From Chinchilla lanigera (taxonomy: Eukaryota > Chordata > Mammalia > Rodentia > Chinchillidae): a stretch of DNA of 64,000 bases. The DNA is taken from positions 4,624,807 to 4,688,806 of the forward strand of contig NW_004955423.1 of NCBI RefSeq assembly GCF_000276665.1, read 5' to 3'. The translations under genes were made by a program, and so were the position numbers. Of the stretch, positions 11,829 to 23,997 are shown one piece after another. The notes below the pieces were generated by a model. That model saw only the letters and a program-made list of their open reading frames with translations. It ran no database searches and was not told where the DNA came from. The stretch's first letter is position 1, and the number at the start of each line of letters is the position of its first letter.

Positions 11829-12107
11829 AAAGACTTCCAAGACTGAGAAGCAAAGCCTTCTTAGGGGAAAGTTTCCAATATTTTGCTTAGAGCAATAGCA
11901 GAAGAAAACCTGATCAAATTGTCAGCATTAGGACATTGACAATCAGTTTTGTGTTCAATCACTAGGTAACTTATACTCAGTAGTTTAAAAAGTAGGCTAC
12001 CATCTTCCCCTAGAAAGACTGGCTATCACTAAAAAAATCTAGTAACAACAAATGTTGTTGAGGATGCAGGGATGGGATGGGGTTGGGTGGGGTGGGGTGG
12101 AACCCTT
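11829..12107 (+). repeat. Duplicated segment, copy 2
   Basis: Paralogue of 9631-9903. Here the segment runs on without a break into L1 ORF2 sequence at 12060-12540, whereas copy 1 breaks off after ACCCTT. The GGGGT-rich tract is at 12070-12100. Confidence 0.75.
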
Positions 12108-12560
12108 CCACATTACTAGTGGAAATGTGAACTAGTACAAACACTATGGAAATCAGTGTGGAGAGTTCTCAGAAAATTAAAAACACTAGAAATTCCACTT
12201 GACCCAGTTATGCCCTTTCTAGGTATCTTCACAAGAGTTAAAAATCACCATACTACAGGGATATATGCATACCCATGTTTATAGCAGAAAATTTATAATA
12301 GCTACATCTTGGAACAGTGTTTATAGCCATCAACAGATGAATGGATAAGGCAAATGTGGTATTTATACTCAGTGGAGGGCTGCTATGCCATAAAGAAACT
12401 CTTGAGGCATCTGCAGGCAAATGGATGCAAATTGAGAATATAACATGAAGTAAAATAAGACACACAAGCTTAAATATCATATGGTTTCTCCTATATGAGA
12501 AACTAAAAAAAAATACACAAATAAACAACACAAGAGAAGATATACAGGAAGTAGGGAGAA
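12060..12560 (+). mobile_element. L1 LINE, ORF2 3' end
   Basis: The sense strand carries the end of ORF2: GGAAATGTGAACTAGTACAA, then CATACCCATGTTTATAGCAG, then ATCAACAGATGAATGGATAA, then ATATCATATGGTTTCTCC. Frame is broken by indels and stops; 5' truncated. It has lost the 3' UTR polypurine tract seen in the copy at 53.9 kb. Confidence 0.85.
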
Positions 12561-12599
12561 GTTCAAGTAATTCAAATTACTTATTCTATTGCATCAAAA

Positions 12600-13240
12600 A
12601 TATTTTTATATTCTAATTTATTTCATTTATACTACAGGTATTAGTTTTTCTTAGTTCACTGAAAAGAAAGTTTTGTGCTACTATTCCTTATTGTAGGTGT
12701 TTTTATGTTTGAGTTTTGAACTTTGAGTAACTATTTTTAAGATTATGATACACAGTGTATTAACTATTATTCTCTTATTATTTTGTTATGAAGTCTGTTG
12801 TTTTTTCATAAAATAAAAATAGACTGGGATTATACTGTCTTCATTCCCATACACTTATTTATGTGGAAAGATTTCTTAAGTACTTCTTAAAAAGCACTTG
12901 ATCTGATTATGGAATCTATCTTATTCTACCAATAAACAATGCTTACCAATGCATAAACCATTTTTAACTTCATGTCTCATTAAGAGATAATTTTGCAATA
13001 AAATGTTACCTGTTTAATTCATCAAGATTTAACATACTTGCTCTTATGATCAGTTGTACATTAACAAAAACCATAACTAAATCCCAAAGAAATTTAGTAT
13101 TTAGAGTTTTTTGTCACAAGAATTTTAAAATATAGTTACTGTGTGTATGCAGCACAAGAGCATAAGGTAATCAAGCAGAGATTTCTGAATATAATACAGT
13201 GGAATTAAGTTTTAAAGGAGAAGGGGAATGAAATCCTTTC
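12600..13240. other. Gene-free AT-rich stretch
   Basis: No repeat or exon recognised. Very AT-rich with no ORF of note. Confidence 0.45.
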
Positions 13241-13264
13241 CATGTCCAAAAGAACTCTGTAGAA

Positions 13265-13345
13265 GGGCTGGGGATATGGCTCAGCAGCACAAGCACCTGC
13301 CCGCCAAGCGCAAAGTCCTTAGTCCAATTCCCAGTACCAAAAAAA
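13265..13345 (+). mobile_element. ID SINE, sense
   Basis: tRNA-derived ID element beginning GGGCTGGGGATATGGCTCAG. It has a B-box-like CCAATTCCCAGTACC and a short A tail. Flanking direct repeats of 14 bp (AGAACTCTGTAGAA at 13251-13264 and AGAACTATGTACAA at 13345-13358) differ at two positions and mark the insertion. Confidence 0.9.
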
Positions 13346-13407
13346 GAACTATGTACAATCCCTGACTTTTGTAAAAGCTTGGTCATGTACTTTCTAAATG
13401 GATGATG

Positions 13408-13505
13408 GGGCTGGGGATTTAGCTCAGCGGCACAGCGCCTGCCTGGCAAGCGCAAGGTCGTGAGTTCGGTTCCTGGTACCAGAACCCCCCCCCAAAAAAG
13501 AAAAA
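13408..13505 (+). mobile_element. ID SINE, sense, young-looking
   Basis: Close to the window's own ID consensus: GGGCTGGGGATTTAGCTCAG, a GGCAAGCGCAAGG arm, and a GAGTTCGGTTCC B box. A C9 run precedes the A-rich tail. Direct repeats GGATGATG (13400-13407 and 13506-13513) flank it. Both Pol III boxes look intact. Confidence 0.95.
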
Positions 13506-14142
13506 GGATGATGATAGGTATCAATTTTTATATTTAATTTAGCTTCCACTGGGTACACTTAAAAGGGTGATTTAAAAATCAATATTTATATTATCAGAAA
13601 TATCTTTTACAATTATTTAAAAGAATGAAAAAAATTTTAGATATTAACTTTAAAAATCTATGAGAACAGCACACAGCTTTCAAAATCCTTCCCAAGGGTA
13701 ACACTTAAAGAACATTCAGAGACAGCTGTAAACTATCTGTAAGCCAAGAGCCTAAGCTAACCAGCTAAATCCTGACTTCTAAAATAATCCCAAAGTCAGG
13801 ATTATTTCAGAAAAGCATAAATTCTGCCTAACACATCTCTTGCAAGTTTCCAAATGTGGAATTCTGAATCCAGTAAATGTCTAATAAACACAAGCTCAGG
13901 GATGAAGTATTTTCACTATTCAACAGATATCTTTTAACAGCCCTCTTATCTAACCTCTAAGGAGACAGTTTTTCAAATCTTAGTCAAATACTAGTCAAAG
14001 GTATGTTATTGAAGTGAACCTCTGGAGTAAGAAATATATCCGCTGAATTTCATTCCCAAATTCCCCTGTGGATATGCATTTATTGCATGTTCACAGAATG
14101 TCAGCCCACACATACCTAACCCAGAAAGCCCAGGAGATACAA

Positions 14143-14344
14143 ATTTTTTCTTCTTTTTTCACTGCAGATTGAACCCAGTGCCTTCCACATGCTAGGCAAG
14201 CACTCTACCGCTGAGCTACATCCCCAGTCCCTTACATTTTCAGACAGATTCTTACTAAGTTGCCCAGGAGGGCCTGGCCTCCAAAGGGATCCTTGCTTCA
14301 GCCTCCTGAGTAACTGGGATTACAGGTGTGCACCACCATGCCTA
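14143..14344 (-). mobile_element. B1-dID dimeric SINE, antisense
   Basis: On the minus strand, a B1 half (head near 14344, TGGGATTACAGGTGTGCACC complement at 14315-14335) is followed by an almost full ID half ending in an A tail at about 14145-14160. The ID half keeps a complete head (complement of CTGAGCTACATCCCCAG), more than the usual shortened dID, so an ID inserted in a B1 tail is an alternative. Confidence 0.8.
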
Positions 14345-15384
14345 TTTTAAAAGATAGTCTTTATTTTGAAGAAACACCTACGAAGAGGCAGAGCTGTTCT
14401 CTGGCATAGGTTCTCAGTTGCTATGAGACTCAGAGATAGCACAGAGGCCTTGGGGCTGGGCAAGCAGTGGGAATACATGAGGAACAGTCTTTTAAAGAGG
14501 GATAATGAAATGATTCCTCAAGGATGGGCTTAAGTGTCAAGAGGATCCCAGAAAAAGGGAAAGAGCAAAGCCATAGAGCCACCTGGCTACTCAGCATCTT
14601 CCCCCTGTATGGCAGGTAATTCAGGATGGCTGGGTAGGGGACATAACTGTGAACACCGTGCACGTGGTGCCTGCACTGGGGATGCAGAAATGACAGAGTA
14701 ACAACAATTGAACCAGAGAAAAGGAGACTTTACTATATGGACACTGAGGCATTAGAACTTGCACCCTGTGGCAGAGGGAGTCCGGAAGGGCAATGATGGG
14801 ATGAGATCTGCTTTTTAGAAAGATGACTGCAGCGTGGACAATAAATTCGGGGATTTGGAGGTAGAAGATGGGCGAAAGTACAAACTAAACTAACAGCTAA
14901 AAAACAGTTTCTTGGGTGCTCCATGGAAAGACTCAGGCAGTGCAGGGGATGGAGAGGAAGAGTGGACGGGTGGGACCTGAAGGACATGGCCTCTAGACAA
15001 ATCAGTTCCCAGTGGTGCAAGCAGGAGTGCAGGGTGAATAAAGCGAAGAGGGATGAGTTCTAGTTCCAGGTTTCTCTGGGCTAGATACAGTCCTTGGGTA
15101 AACAGTATCATTAGCTGCAAAAATACAGAACGTATAGGTCAGTCTTTTAGAGATGAGTGCCCAAACTGGACCCCCAAACCCACTTATTTATCACAGAGTG
15201 CCAACACTGCAATTAAACCTGAATACTGCGGTTTTCACTCAGAGAAAACAACTCTACATTAACATCTTTTGTCTTAAAGAGAAAAGCAACACACGTGCCA
15301 CAGGTTAGACACCACTGCTATAGTAAGCAGCAAGTTGTGGGGAAAAGAAAGCTTGTCAAACATGAATTCCAGGCTCCCATTTGT

Positions 15385-15470
15385 TCTGTGAAGTAGGTGG
15401 CACAAGTATTAATATCCCTGCTTATGCTCAGTGGGGTAAAATTATCTGCCCACTATCATCTGGGCAGCTT
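15385..15470 (+). mobile_element. MIR fragment
   Basis: Diverged sense MIR (GTAGGTGGCACAAGTATTAA..., then TGCTCAGTGGGG). Short and tentative. Confidence 0.35.
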
Positions 15471-15489
15471 ATCCCATAGCCGGCTTAAA

Positions 15490-15850
15490 CAAAAGTCAAT
15501 AAAAGAGACAAAGTCCTTGCTTTTGTAGAACTTGTATCCAGGTAGGGGTTAGGGGGGTAGAACATAAATAAGCAAGCAAAGCATAAACCCAGGTATGAAA
15601 GACTGATGGGGACAGGAGTAGAGATACAATATCTCACCCGAGCTGGTCAGGGACAGTATCAGAGGTCACATTTGTGGTGACCCTTCCCTGAGGAGCAAGA
15701 AGTAGGCACATTCATAACGGAAGAGGATGAATCTGAGGAGTCCCAGGTGGAACAGGCATGGTGTGCCACTGAGGGGCAATTCCAAGTACCAGGACAAATG
15801 CCGAGGCAAAGTCCAGATTAAAAAGGCATCACTGGGAGGGTGAACGTGAC
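15490..15850 (-). mobile_element. L2-like LINE fragment, antisense
   Basis: Follows the order of common antisense ancient-LINE sequence: AAGTCCTTGCTTTTGTAGAA, then AGAACATAAATAAGCAAG, then CCCTGAGGAG, then CAAATGCCGAGGCAAAG. Family assignment (L2 rather than another ancient LINE) is uncertain. Confidence 0.4.
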
Positions 15851-16899
15851 ATGTCTACCACCTTGGAGCAGCCTGCAAACCTGACCACTGTGCATAACAC
15901 AGCACTGCAGAGACCAGCATTATGACTCACAAATGCTTTTGGAAGAGAAGTCAGAGCTCCGTGGAGGACTGCCTATTTTGGCACTGAAATGGGGCCAGGA
16001 GCAAACAGATTTAGTTTTGCTTAGAAAGATGAACTTTTAAAATTTTTAGATCAACAGAATTCATCTTAAATTTATCCAGTCCAAGCAAGAAATAACCTGC
16101 AGTCCAAGGACTGAGGGTTTTGCCCCACCCCCGTGCAAGAGTCAGTCATACCAACCCACAATGGATGGTGGGAGGGAGGGTACACGGAAGCACAGCTTCC
16201 TTCAAGGCTGTTGCTGGGATTAGAGAGCATTTTTGCACTGGCTCTCCATTTGCTCAGCTGGACACGGCAAGGACAAATGGCACCTGCCAACAGGGGTTCT
16301 GCTATACAAGCCTGAAAGCCACAGTGGGACTGGATTTGGGGGTGGCCCACTGCCCTCCTACGCACACCGGCTCAGCCCTCTGGAACACACTGCTCATGTC
16401 CCTTACCATGTAGTCATTTCTACTGCTGCTTTATAGGCTACTTATTATTTTGTAAGCAATGTTTACATAGTTTCAAATTCTACTTGTTAAGGGTGACACA
16501 GATCAAACTCCCAGACCCTCTCTGAAAAGATGTTGCTTTAGAGCTCCCATTCTAAGATACATTTGCTTGGTGTATCAAAAAGAAACTATCTGTAAAGTTT
16601 GCCAGTTTCTAGCAGGAGTTAAAAAGAGTTAAACTATTCCTGCAAAGGAGTTAAACTATTCCTGAATTATGTAGCCACTTTCACACTACTATGTAACACT
16701 GTACCACATTATATAATAAGTATATTATACATACTTATTTTAAAGATGGCTCAAACATTATGCAATGCTTCTTCTGGAATGGCACTGAAAATCTGCAGAT
16801 CCCTGCCTCCAGGCAGACTCCTCTCATGTTTGAGCTCATTTTAAACCACGCTCCTCCTCCATGAGTTACTGCAGCCCAGAGGCCAACTTTTTTCCCCTA

Positions 16900-17150
16900 A
16901 ACTCACCATTCAGCCTCCAAGCACAAGGCATTTGCACACGCTTTCACGGCACCTCCACATCTCCTTCCTAACAACTTCCATGGTGGCAATTTTCAGGTGA
17001 GACTGCTTCGCCTGTCTGTCTCCTGCAACAATCTGCAACTTCTAGGAGGACAGGACCATAGTTTTGCTTTCCATTGCATTCTCAAAACCTAGCAACAGTT
17101 CCTGGCACACAGTAAGGGCTTAATAAATAGCTGCTGATAAATACGATGCA
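16900..17150 (+). mobile_element. L2 LINE 3' end
   Basis: Recognisable L2 terminus: CAAGGCATTTGCACACG, then TCTAGGAGGACAGGACC, then CAGTTCCTGGCACACAGTAA, then GGGCTTAATAAATAGCTG. Among the better preserved ancient LINEs in the window. Confidence 0.7.
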
Positions 17151-17789
17151 ACATAAGTTTAGCTTCTTTCTGAGGGTGGATTAGCCAAAAATTCAAATCA
17201 AAGGTAAAGGGGAAGGCTTGGCTACCCGTTTTTTATCAAAACTACCATGTCTTGGTCACCTTCCTTGTTACTGGGACAAGATACCTGACAACTACAACTG
17301 TTGTTTTGGTTGTTCTGGCTCACAGTTTGTAGAAGTTTCAGTACTTGCGTATTCACCTGGCTCCAAGGTAGGGCAGCAAGGTGGAGGGGTATGGCAGAGG
17401 AGAGCTGCTCACACAGTGGCATCCAGGAAGCAGTGTCAAGGGAGGGAGGAAGGCCCATCTCCTCCAACCAATGGTACAATCACCTCCCCAAAGCCTCACC
17501 TATCAGCACATGGGGCTTTGGGAAGGATATTTAGATACAAACCGTAATATTCTGCCCCTGACCTCCCCCCACAAACTCATGTGCATCTCTATGCAAAAGG
17601 CATTAGTCCATCTCTAAGAGGTGCCAGAGTTATAACAGTTTCAGCACTGCCAAAAAGTTAAGGTCCAAAGTCTCCACTGAGACTTAAGGCAAACTCTGAT
17701 CTGTGAGCCCTTGTAAAAATCAAAAAAAGTTAAACACTGTTGATATACAAAGGCACAAGGTAAACATTCCCATTCGAAAAGGGAGGAAT

Positions 17790-17925
17790 GAGCTGGGTGT
17801 GGTGGCACACACCTATAATCTCAGCACTTGGAAGGCTGAGGCAGGAGCATCATTTTGAGTCGGAGACCAAAGTGAGCTCAAGGCCAGCTTGAACAGCATA
17901 GCGAGACCCTGTCCCAAAAAGACAA

Positions 17926-17968
<43 letters not shown>

Positions 17969-17970
17969 AA
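17790..17970 (+). mobile_element. B1 SINE, sense, with (AAAT)n tail
   Basis: Head GAGCTGGGTGTGGTGGCACA, then GGAAGGCTGAGGCAGGAGCA, then GAGACCCTGTCCC. It carries an internal duplication-like stretch around 17855-17890. The tail has become a tetranucleotide microsatellite (17923-17970). It lies inside the MaLR internal region. Confidence 0.9.
17923..17970. repeat. (AAAT)n microsatellite
   Basis: About 11 AAAT units that grew from the A tail of the B1 just before it. Likely polymorphic. Confidence 0.95.
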
Positions 17971-19270
17971 AGGGAGAAATAGGGTACAGAAACCAAGTAA
18001 GACTAAAACCCAGCAGGACAAATGTTAAATCTGGTGGTTCCAATTCCAGCACAGAGGGCAAGTTGTGGTGACAAGATGTGAATTCCAAAAAGCTTGTATG
18101 GCCCTGCCCCTATAGCATGGCTGGTGGCTGCAGCCCTTGTGGCCTCACTCGTGGGCTGGCTTTGCTCACTTATTACACCTTTTCTCAGATGATCCACACC
18201 CCTGGCTTCTCGAACCTTTTGGGGTCTCAACAGCATTCTCAGCTAGTCTCACAGCTTCATTCACTGCCCTTTCAGGGGCACAATGCCTGGCCTCCTGGGT
18301 CTTCTTCTGAAATCTAGGTGGAAGCCTCCCTAACCTCACAACTCTTGCATTCGTATGCCTCTGAAAGAAGCACCATGTGGAAGATGCCAAGGTCTGCTGC
18401 CAATGGGAACAGTAGTCAGGCCCCCTTAAACTGCTGCTGCAGAGGTGCCCAAGTGGCCAGATGGCTGAGTGATAGGAACCAAATTCCAGGGTATTTGTGG
18501 CTGAGCGCTAGGTTCTGTATCCCAGGGAACAAATTCCCTAGGTGCCTTGGTTCTGGAGCACAGTGCCCTGTCTGTCTTTTCAAAGCAAAATCCTCCACTT
18601 CTTCAAAGCTGAGTCTGCAGAGTGGGTGGGGCCTTGCTTATTCCTCACATTCCCTCAAACCATGTTTTCTTCTGTCCTGTTGTAAAGTACTTGGCTTCTT
18701 TTTAACATAAATCCATTTAGCAACTAAACTCTCCTCTGCTCCATCTCTGCAGGCCTCAAATTTTACCTGGGCTTCCTTTGTGGCCAAATTCAGAACTTTT
18801 TACATCATTCACCTGTGCTCTTTGCTCTTCTTAGTACAATGCTGGCTGAAATCTCCCAACAGTACCAATGCCACATCTGAATGTTGAGCTGCCTTGAAAT
18901 ATCCTCCACCAGATCTGTCTACTACCTTTAACTTCAGTCTCCTGCAAAGTCTCAGATATGAGCAAAATGTAGACAAATTTTCTGCCAGAGCACATGGCTT
19001 GCAATTCAACTGCCAAAGGAGTCTTTCTTTCCACTTGAAATCTCGTGAGCCTGGTCTTTTAACACCTGCTTTTTATTGGCATTCTGGTCTTTTGAACTCT
19101 AACCAAAATTCTTCTGAGGTCCTGTAAGTTCTGGTTGCAGCATCCCAGGGCTTCTCTAGCTAGTGTCTCCAAACCTTTCCCAACTCCTCCCACAAAGCAG
19201 TTTGAATAGCTTCTAAATTACATGGTCAACTACAGTCACAGCAATGACCCCACTTCTGTAGTACCAAAAT

Positions 19271-19430
19271 CTGTATCAGAGTTCACTAGAAGAACAGATA
19301 TAAATGTGATACCTAAAGGATTTACTAAGCAGGTTTATAACAGCCACCTGTGGAATCAGGGGTGGAATAATGCAATAATTCAGGTTAGGCCAAATTTAAA
19401 AGGAGGAGCCACCTCCTTTTGTTGGGTTTA
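19271..19430 (-). mobile_element. ORR1-like LTR fragment, antisense
   Basis: TATCAGAGTTCACTAGAAGA, then GGATTTACTAAGCAGG resembles the antisense start of rodent ORR1-type MaLR LTRs. It abuts the internal region of the provirus, where a 5' LTR would be expected, but is short and diverged. Confidence 0.4.
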
Positions 19431-19439
19431 ATATCAAGT

Positions 19440-19538
19440 CTTTTTTTTTTTTTTTTTTTTTTTGCGGTACCGGGGATCAAACTCACAACCTCACGCTTGC
19501 TAGGCAGACGCTGTGCCACTGAGCTACATCCCCAGCCC
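19440..19538 (-). mobile_element. ID SINE, antisense
   Basis: Full ID on the minus strand. A T run of 23 (A tail) is followed by complement of GGTACC..., and ends at the head complement CTACATCCCCAGCCC. Perfect 10-bp direct repeats AATATCAAGT flank it (19430-19439 and 19539-19548). Confidence 0.95.
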
Positions 19539-19559
19539 AATATCAAGTATTTATTGTAC

Positions 19560-20020
19560 TCCCCCCCATATAACCCCAGTATCTCATAACCACCCTAATT
19601 TATACATAAGAAAACAGAGTGAGACAGGCTATGTTGCACACTAAGTGGCAGAGCCAGGATTCCTATGAAGGCCTCTTCGATTTCCAGAGCCATATTTTTA
19701 ATCTAAGCCATGTTTTTAAGCTAAGAAATAAACGCTGACATTCAGTAATATGTTGCTCTTTGCCATTCAAACACCTTTGTTTCCCTCCCATGCTAACGTG
19801 CAACCCACCTTTAGGGCAAATGGCCAAATATAAAGTAGGATTTGAATGCCAACGATGTGGGAACAGGGAAACTAGGCAACTCACAGAAAAGAGTAAGGAA
19901 GAATACGAACTAGCCTTTACTGAAAGCTTGTTTTACCCCATGTACTGCATTAGATGCTTAGTGTATTTCTTTTTAAACATTCTTTTTTAAACATTCTTTA
20001 AGTTTTAACATCCTGCAGGG
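19560..20020 (+). mobile_element. MIR fragments
   Basis: About 19575-19690 shows sense MIR (CTAAGTGGCAGAGCCAGGAT). About 19900-20020 shows a second start-like part (GCATTAGATGCTTAGTG). A 76-codon ORF crossing 19760-19990 is explained by this and is not coding. Confidence 0.55.
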
Positions 20021-20029
20021 TAATACTAG

Positions 20030-22680
20030 AAAAGGGGGAGTGCAGAACAACTGTGATGTTTGGCTACCCCAATGCTCACTTTTGTCCTTTTTTTCCCCCA
20101 CTAAAGAGGAGACCCTCCCCATACACTTTTTAGCTGGGAATAAGACTATCTGAATAAAGGATAATGTCTCTCAGACTCTTCCAAGGGGTGAGGTCAGGGC
20201 ACTAAGTTCTAAGCAACGACACATAGTAAGAAGTTACAGCAGCTTTCAGAAAACTACTGCATGAGAGTGTAGGCTCTTGCCTCTCCCCTTCTCTTCTCTT
20301 CCTTCTTTCCTCCTTCTGCTACTCGGCACTTCAGTGTGATGGCTGAAGCTTCAAAGGTTGAGGGCCTCAACTTGTAGACGGCAGACTGAACATGGAACTA
20401 GCCTTGTTCTAAGACTGCAGAACCATCATGGACCACTAGATTGTCTGTCTATAACTTTTTCTTTTTAACATGAAAGAGAAACATTACTTTGATTAACCTG
20501 CAGTTCTTTGTGACCTCTGTAACTGGTAGCTACTGTAACTACTAACTAATCCAGCAATCATGCAAAGTGAGGACAGAATTCAGACGCAAGCCCCCTAGTC
20601 TGGAAAGTTCATTCTCTGAGGTAAAAGCCTAAAGAACTCTTGCCTGTAAAAAAAGGGTTTCAAATTGATGAAAAAGAATTTGACAGAAGAAAACATGAAG
20701 GTCTGAATATGCTCTCAATTCTGCATATCTGAGGAAGACTCCAATGGAATATGCTACTCAACAGTAAAGAATTTGGTCTGCATCAGAGGTGAACACAGAA
20801 AAATGTCAGGAAAATCACAGTCACAAGCGTGGAGCTGGAAATAAAATGGGGGGCGGGGAAGGGGCTCGTAGTTTCTGTGAAAGACGCTGTGAGCTGAATG
20901 GTGGGCACTGCAGAAAGGAGCTATGGCAATGCCCGGGGTGAGACAGACAAGAAAGAATTACAAAGGCCTGTGAAATGGAAGGAGATGAAGTTCAAATGTA
21001 CACAGCCTGGAAAGGGACAAGGAGAATCATGTGACCCATATCAAAGACAGAATAAAGTTCAAAAAGGCAAAAAGGAAAGGTCATGGCTGAGGCCCTGACA
21101 ACTCATTTTTATTCATTTCCTTTGCTCTCCTCACAATAGCACTGAAGGAGTGAATTTAAGTTGTGTTGCAACTGAGTAGAACCCTCAGTGAAAGGAAGTC
21201 ATAAAGCAGAGTTTGTTCAATTTCTAAATGAACAGCAGTGATAAGAACTTAAGAGAGAGATGTAGTGATCGGAGCTAGGCCTAATTTTATTCAGGACCAA
21301 TATTAATGATCCTGAAAAAGAAAAACCGATTACATAGTCAACACTTTTTACATTTTTAGTAAATAAATCAGGATAAGAGCAGGTAGAGAGTTTAGAAAAT
21401 ATAGATAAGAAATAAAAGGAAAGTAGGCAAAAGCAATAAAAAGTGGCACTATGAAAACAGACATGACACAAATTAGAAGGCACCTTTCGACTGGGTAAAT
21501 AAATTCTACCCTGTAAATGGGCCTCCACATTTCCTTTGGGTGATCTCAGGCCCAAGCTGTTTGCTGGTACACCCAGTACTCAGAGTTAGGACAGCAATGA
21601 GGGACATGTCATACAGAAGGCAATGCAAACCATCCCACCATGTGTGGAGTGACATGATAGAATCAGAATAGTTTTTTATAATATCTGCAAATGGCAAAAG
21701 GATGCTGGGAAGGAGAAATAAAAATAAAATTTGCAGATTCAACTTGAGCGACACTCAATGAAATTGACAGGCTGGGTTCAATGGGCTATTTTTGCATGGA
21801 TAATAAAAACTAAAAAAAGAACACACCATACTCAGAGGCCATGATTAGACATGTTAAAAAATAACTTCTTCATTGGAAAAATTTCAGCTAAAAGAAGATT
21901 CTTCTAAATTTTATAATATTTTTCCCCCTTCAGTTTCACAAAACGAAACAAAAATGACAAATTTCAAGGCCACCGTGGGAAAACACCCACAGAGACTATT
22001 CTAAAACACCTTGGAGAACCTGATACCTTTTTCAAGTTCTGTTGAGGGCCTTTTACATTTCAGAGCTCATGTTTTCTTTCTGAGCATTCTAAAAAGTAAA
22101 ACAGCAACAGAGAAGGATGACCGGCAGTAGGAAAGAGGCTTAAAAGAAGAAATCTCAATGAGTCAAATGAAATCGCTCAAAATGCGGAAAAAACGTTCAC
22201 ACTAGTGGGTTATGCGTGTTGGAACACCTTTCCAACTGAAGAAAACCAGAACAAGTTTCAAAGAACAGCAAATTAATCGCAACACAAAGATATCTGGGAA
22301 AAAATGTGTTAGAAACTCAACATAAGAAAACTCCGGGACTCAGCAGTACAGTGAATGACAAATGTGCACTCCTCACTCCCTGAACCAAGCTGCAGACCAG
22401 GCTTTTAGCTCAGAGCAATATCAGACATGTAGAGGCTTATAATCTTAAATCACACAGGCCCAATTACCTGGGGGATCGGCTGTCATGTTGTATTCTCTTC
22501 AAGAGTGGAGCGGTTGACTTAGCCCCGGCAAAAGAAAGTCACCTTGGCACCCACAAATCAGAGCCTTTCGGGTTCTCAGGAGATGTCAATTGTGCATAAG
22601 TGGGCACCAGAATTTGTAACCAATTATACTGCAATTAGGCTTTCTTACTTCAGCCTACACTTAGGCTTACATGACCAGTT
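20030..22680. other. Gene-free stretch, nothing recognised
   Basis: About 2.6 kb with no confident repeat, exon or RNA gene. It lies just left of the CpG island and is comparatively free of SINEs. It may hold conserved non-coding sequence, but nothing in it identifies that directly. Confidence 0.4.
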
Positions 22681-22689
22681 GCTACTATT

Positions 22690-22777
22690 GTTATTGTTAC
22701 TTGGTGCTGAGGATTGAACCCCAGGCTTTGCCCACGCTCAACACACACTGTCTATCACTATGCTACACACCTAGCCC
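22690..22777 (-). mobile_element. ID-like SINE, antisense, old
   Basis: Diverged ID on the minus strand: GGATTGAACCCCAGGCTTTG complement of the B box region, head complement CTACACACCTAGCCC. Tail replaced by a TTATTG-type repeat at 22684-22700. Confidence 0.75.
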
Positions 22778-23364
22778 GTGGTTTCTTAACAGATGCTGAA
22801 CAAACTTCCTATTTTAAATTGGCTGCACACTTACAATTGTAAACTTTCATACACGTAACTAAGTTTTCACGCAAGCAGAATGTAGCCAAAGAAATCCACA
22901 CACTGGTTTTTGTTTTTAAATTTAGGTTTGCCCCGGGGGTGGGTGTGAAGCGGGAGCCTTTCTGTCCACAAAGAGAAGTCTCCCACACACGTCACGGGAC
23001 TAAAGGCAACCTATGGACTTTGGGAAGTCAGTTGAGGACGCGGATTAATGAGCCAACACTCAGGTCAGCCAACTGACCTCCCAGCTGCAGCCTAGGCGGA
23101 GGAAAATCTTTGAGCCTCCCTCTAAATGCGCTTCAGTTGTCTTATCCCTGAAACGCCTGAACGCCCAACAGCACCAAATTGCTGGCCAACACTTACTATC
23201 CAAGAGCTTAAAATGTTTGCCAACAAGCAGCGCCGCGGCAGGGGGGAAAGGAGAGCGGCCGGCGTGGACGTCCCGGGGGCAGCGCGCACCTGAGGCGAGA
23301 CCTCGGCTGGGGACCAGCACCCTGCGCCCCAGGGCTCGGGCGCACGCGGGGGCGCGGACAGGGG

Positions 23365-23997
23365 NNNNNNNNNNNNNNNNNNNNNNNNNNNNNNNNNNNN
23401 NNNNNNNNNNNNNNNNNNNNNNNNNNNNNNNNNNNNNNNNNNNNNNNNNNNNNNNNNNNNNNNNNNNNNNNNNNNNNNNNNNNNNNNNNNNNNNNNNNNN
23501 NNNNNNNNNNNNNNNNNNNNNNNNNNNNNNNNNNNNNNNNNNNNNNNNNNNNNNNNNNNNNNNNNNNNNNNNNNNNNNNNNNNNNNNNNNNNNNNNNNNN
23601 NNNNNNNNNNNNNNNNNNNNNNNNNNNNNNNNNNNNNNNNNNNNNNNNNNNNNNNNNNNNNNNNNNNNNNNNNNNNNNNNNNNNNNNNNNNNNNNNNNNN
23701 NNNNNNNNNNNNNNNNNNNNNNNNNNNNNNNNNNNNNNNNNNNNNNNNNNNNNNNNNNNNNNNNNNNNNNNNNNNNNNNNNNNNNNNNNNNNNNNNNNNN
23801 NNNNNNNNNNNNNNNNNNNNNNNNNNNNNNNNNNNNNNNNNNNNNNNNNNNNNNNNNNNNNNNNNNNNNNNNNNNNNNNNNNNNNNNNNNNNNNNNNNNN
23901 NNNNNNNNNNNNNNNNNNNNNNNNNNNNNNNNNNNNNNNNNNNNNNNNNNNNNNNNNNNNNNNNNNNNNNNNNNNNNNNNNNNNNNNNNNNNNNNNN
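23365..23997. other. Assembly gap (633 N)
   Basis: Run of N within the CpG island. Length may be an estimate. Any reading frame drawn across it is an artefact. Confidence 1.

Larger units (their letters stand above)
17247..19270 (-). mobile_element. Decayed MaLR provirus (MST/THE1-like), 3' LTR plus internal region
   Basis: Reading the minus strand from right to left there is MaLR internal sequence (about 19270 to 17547) and then a 3' LTR (about 17546-17247). The LTR shows the antisense pattern of the MST group (TGGTCACCTTCC... then CTCACAGTTTGTAGAAG). Internal landmarks in plus-strand order are GGTCCAAAGTCTCCACTGAG near 17660, TTCTTCTGAAATCTAGGTGG near 18305, CAAATTTTACCTGGGCTTCC near 18758, and CTCCTGCAAAGTCTCAGATA near 18940. 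No coding capacity survives. A B1 interrupts it at 17790-17970. The 5' LTR is missing or reduced to an ORR1-like fragment at 19271-19430. Confidence 0.7.

Noticed and set aside
13408..13505. Functional tRNA gene
   Set aside because: It has tRNA-like Pol III boxes, but the A tail, flanking target duplication and many sister copies show it is an ID SINE.
18078..18710. Overlapping ORFs of 79-130 codons
   Set aside because: They lie in the antisense of a decayed MaLR internal region and are incidental.
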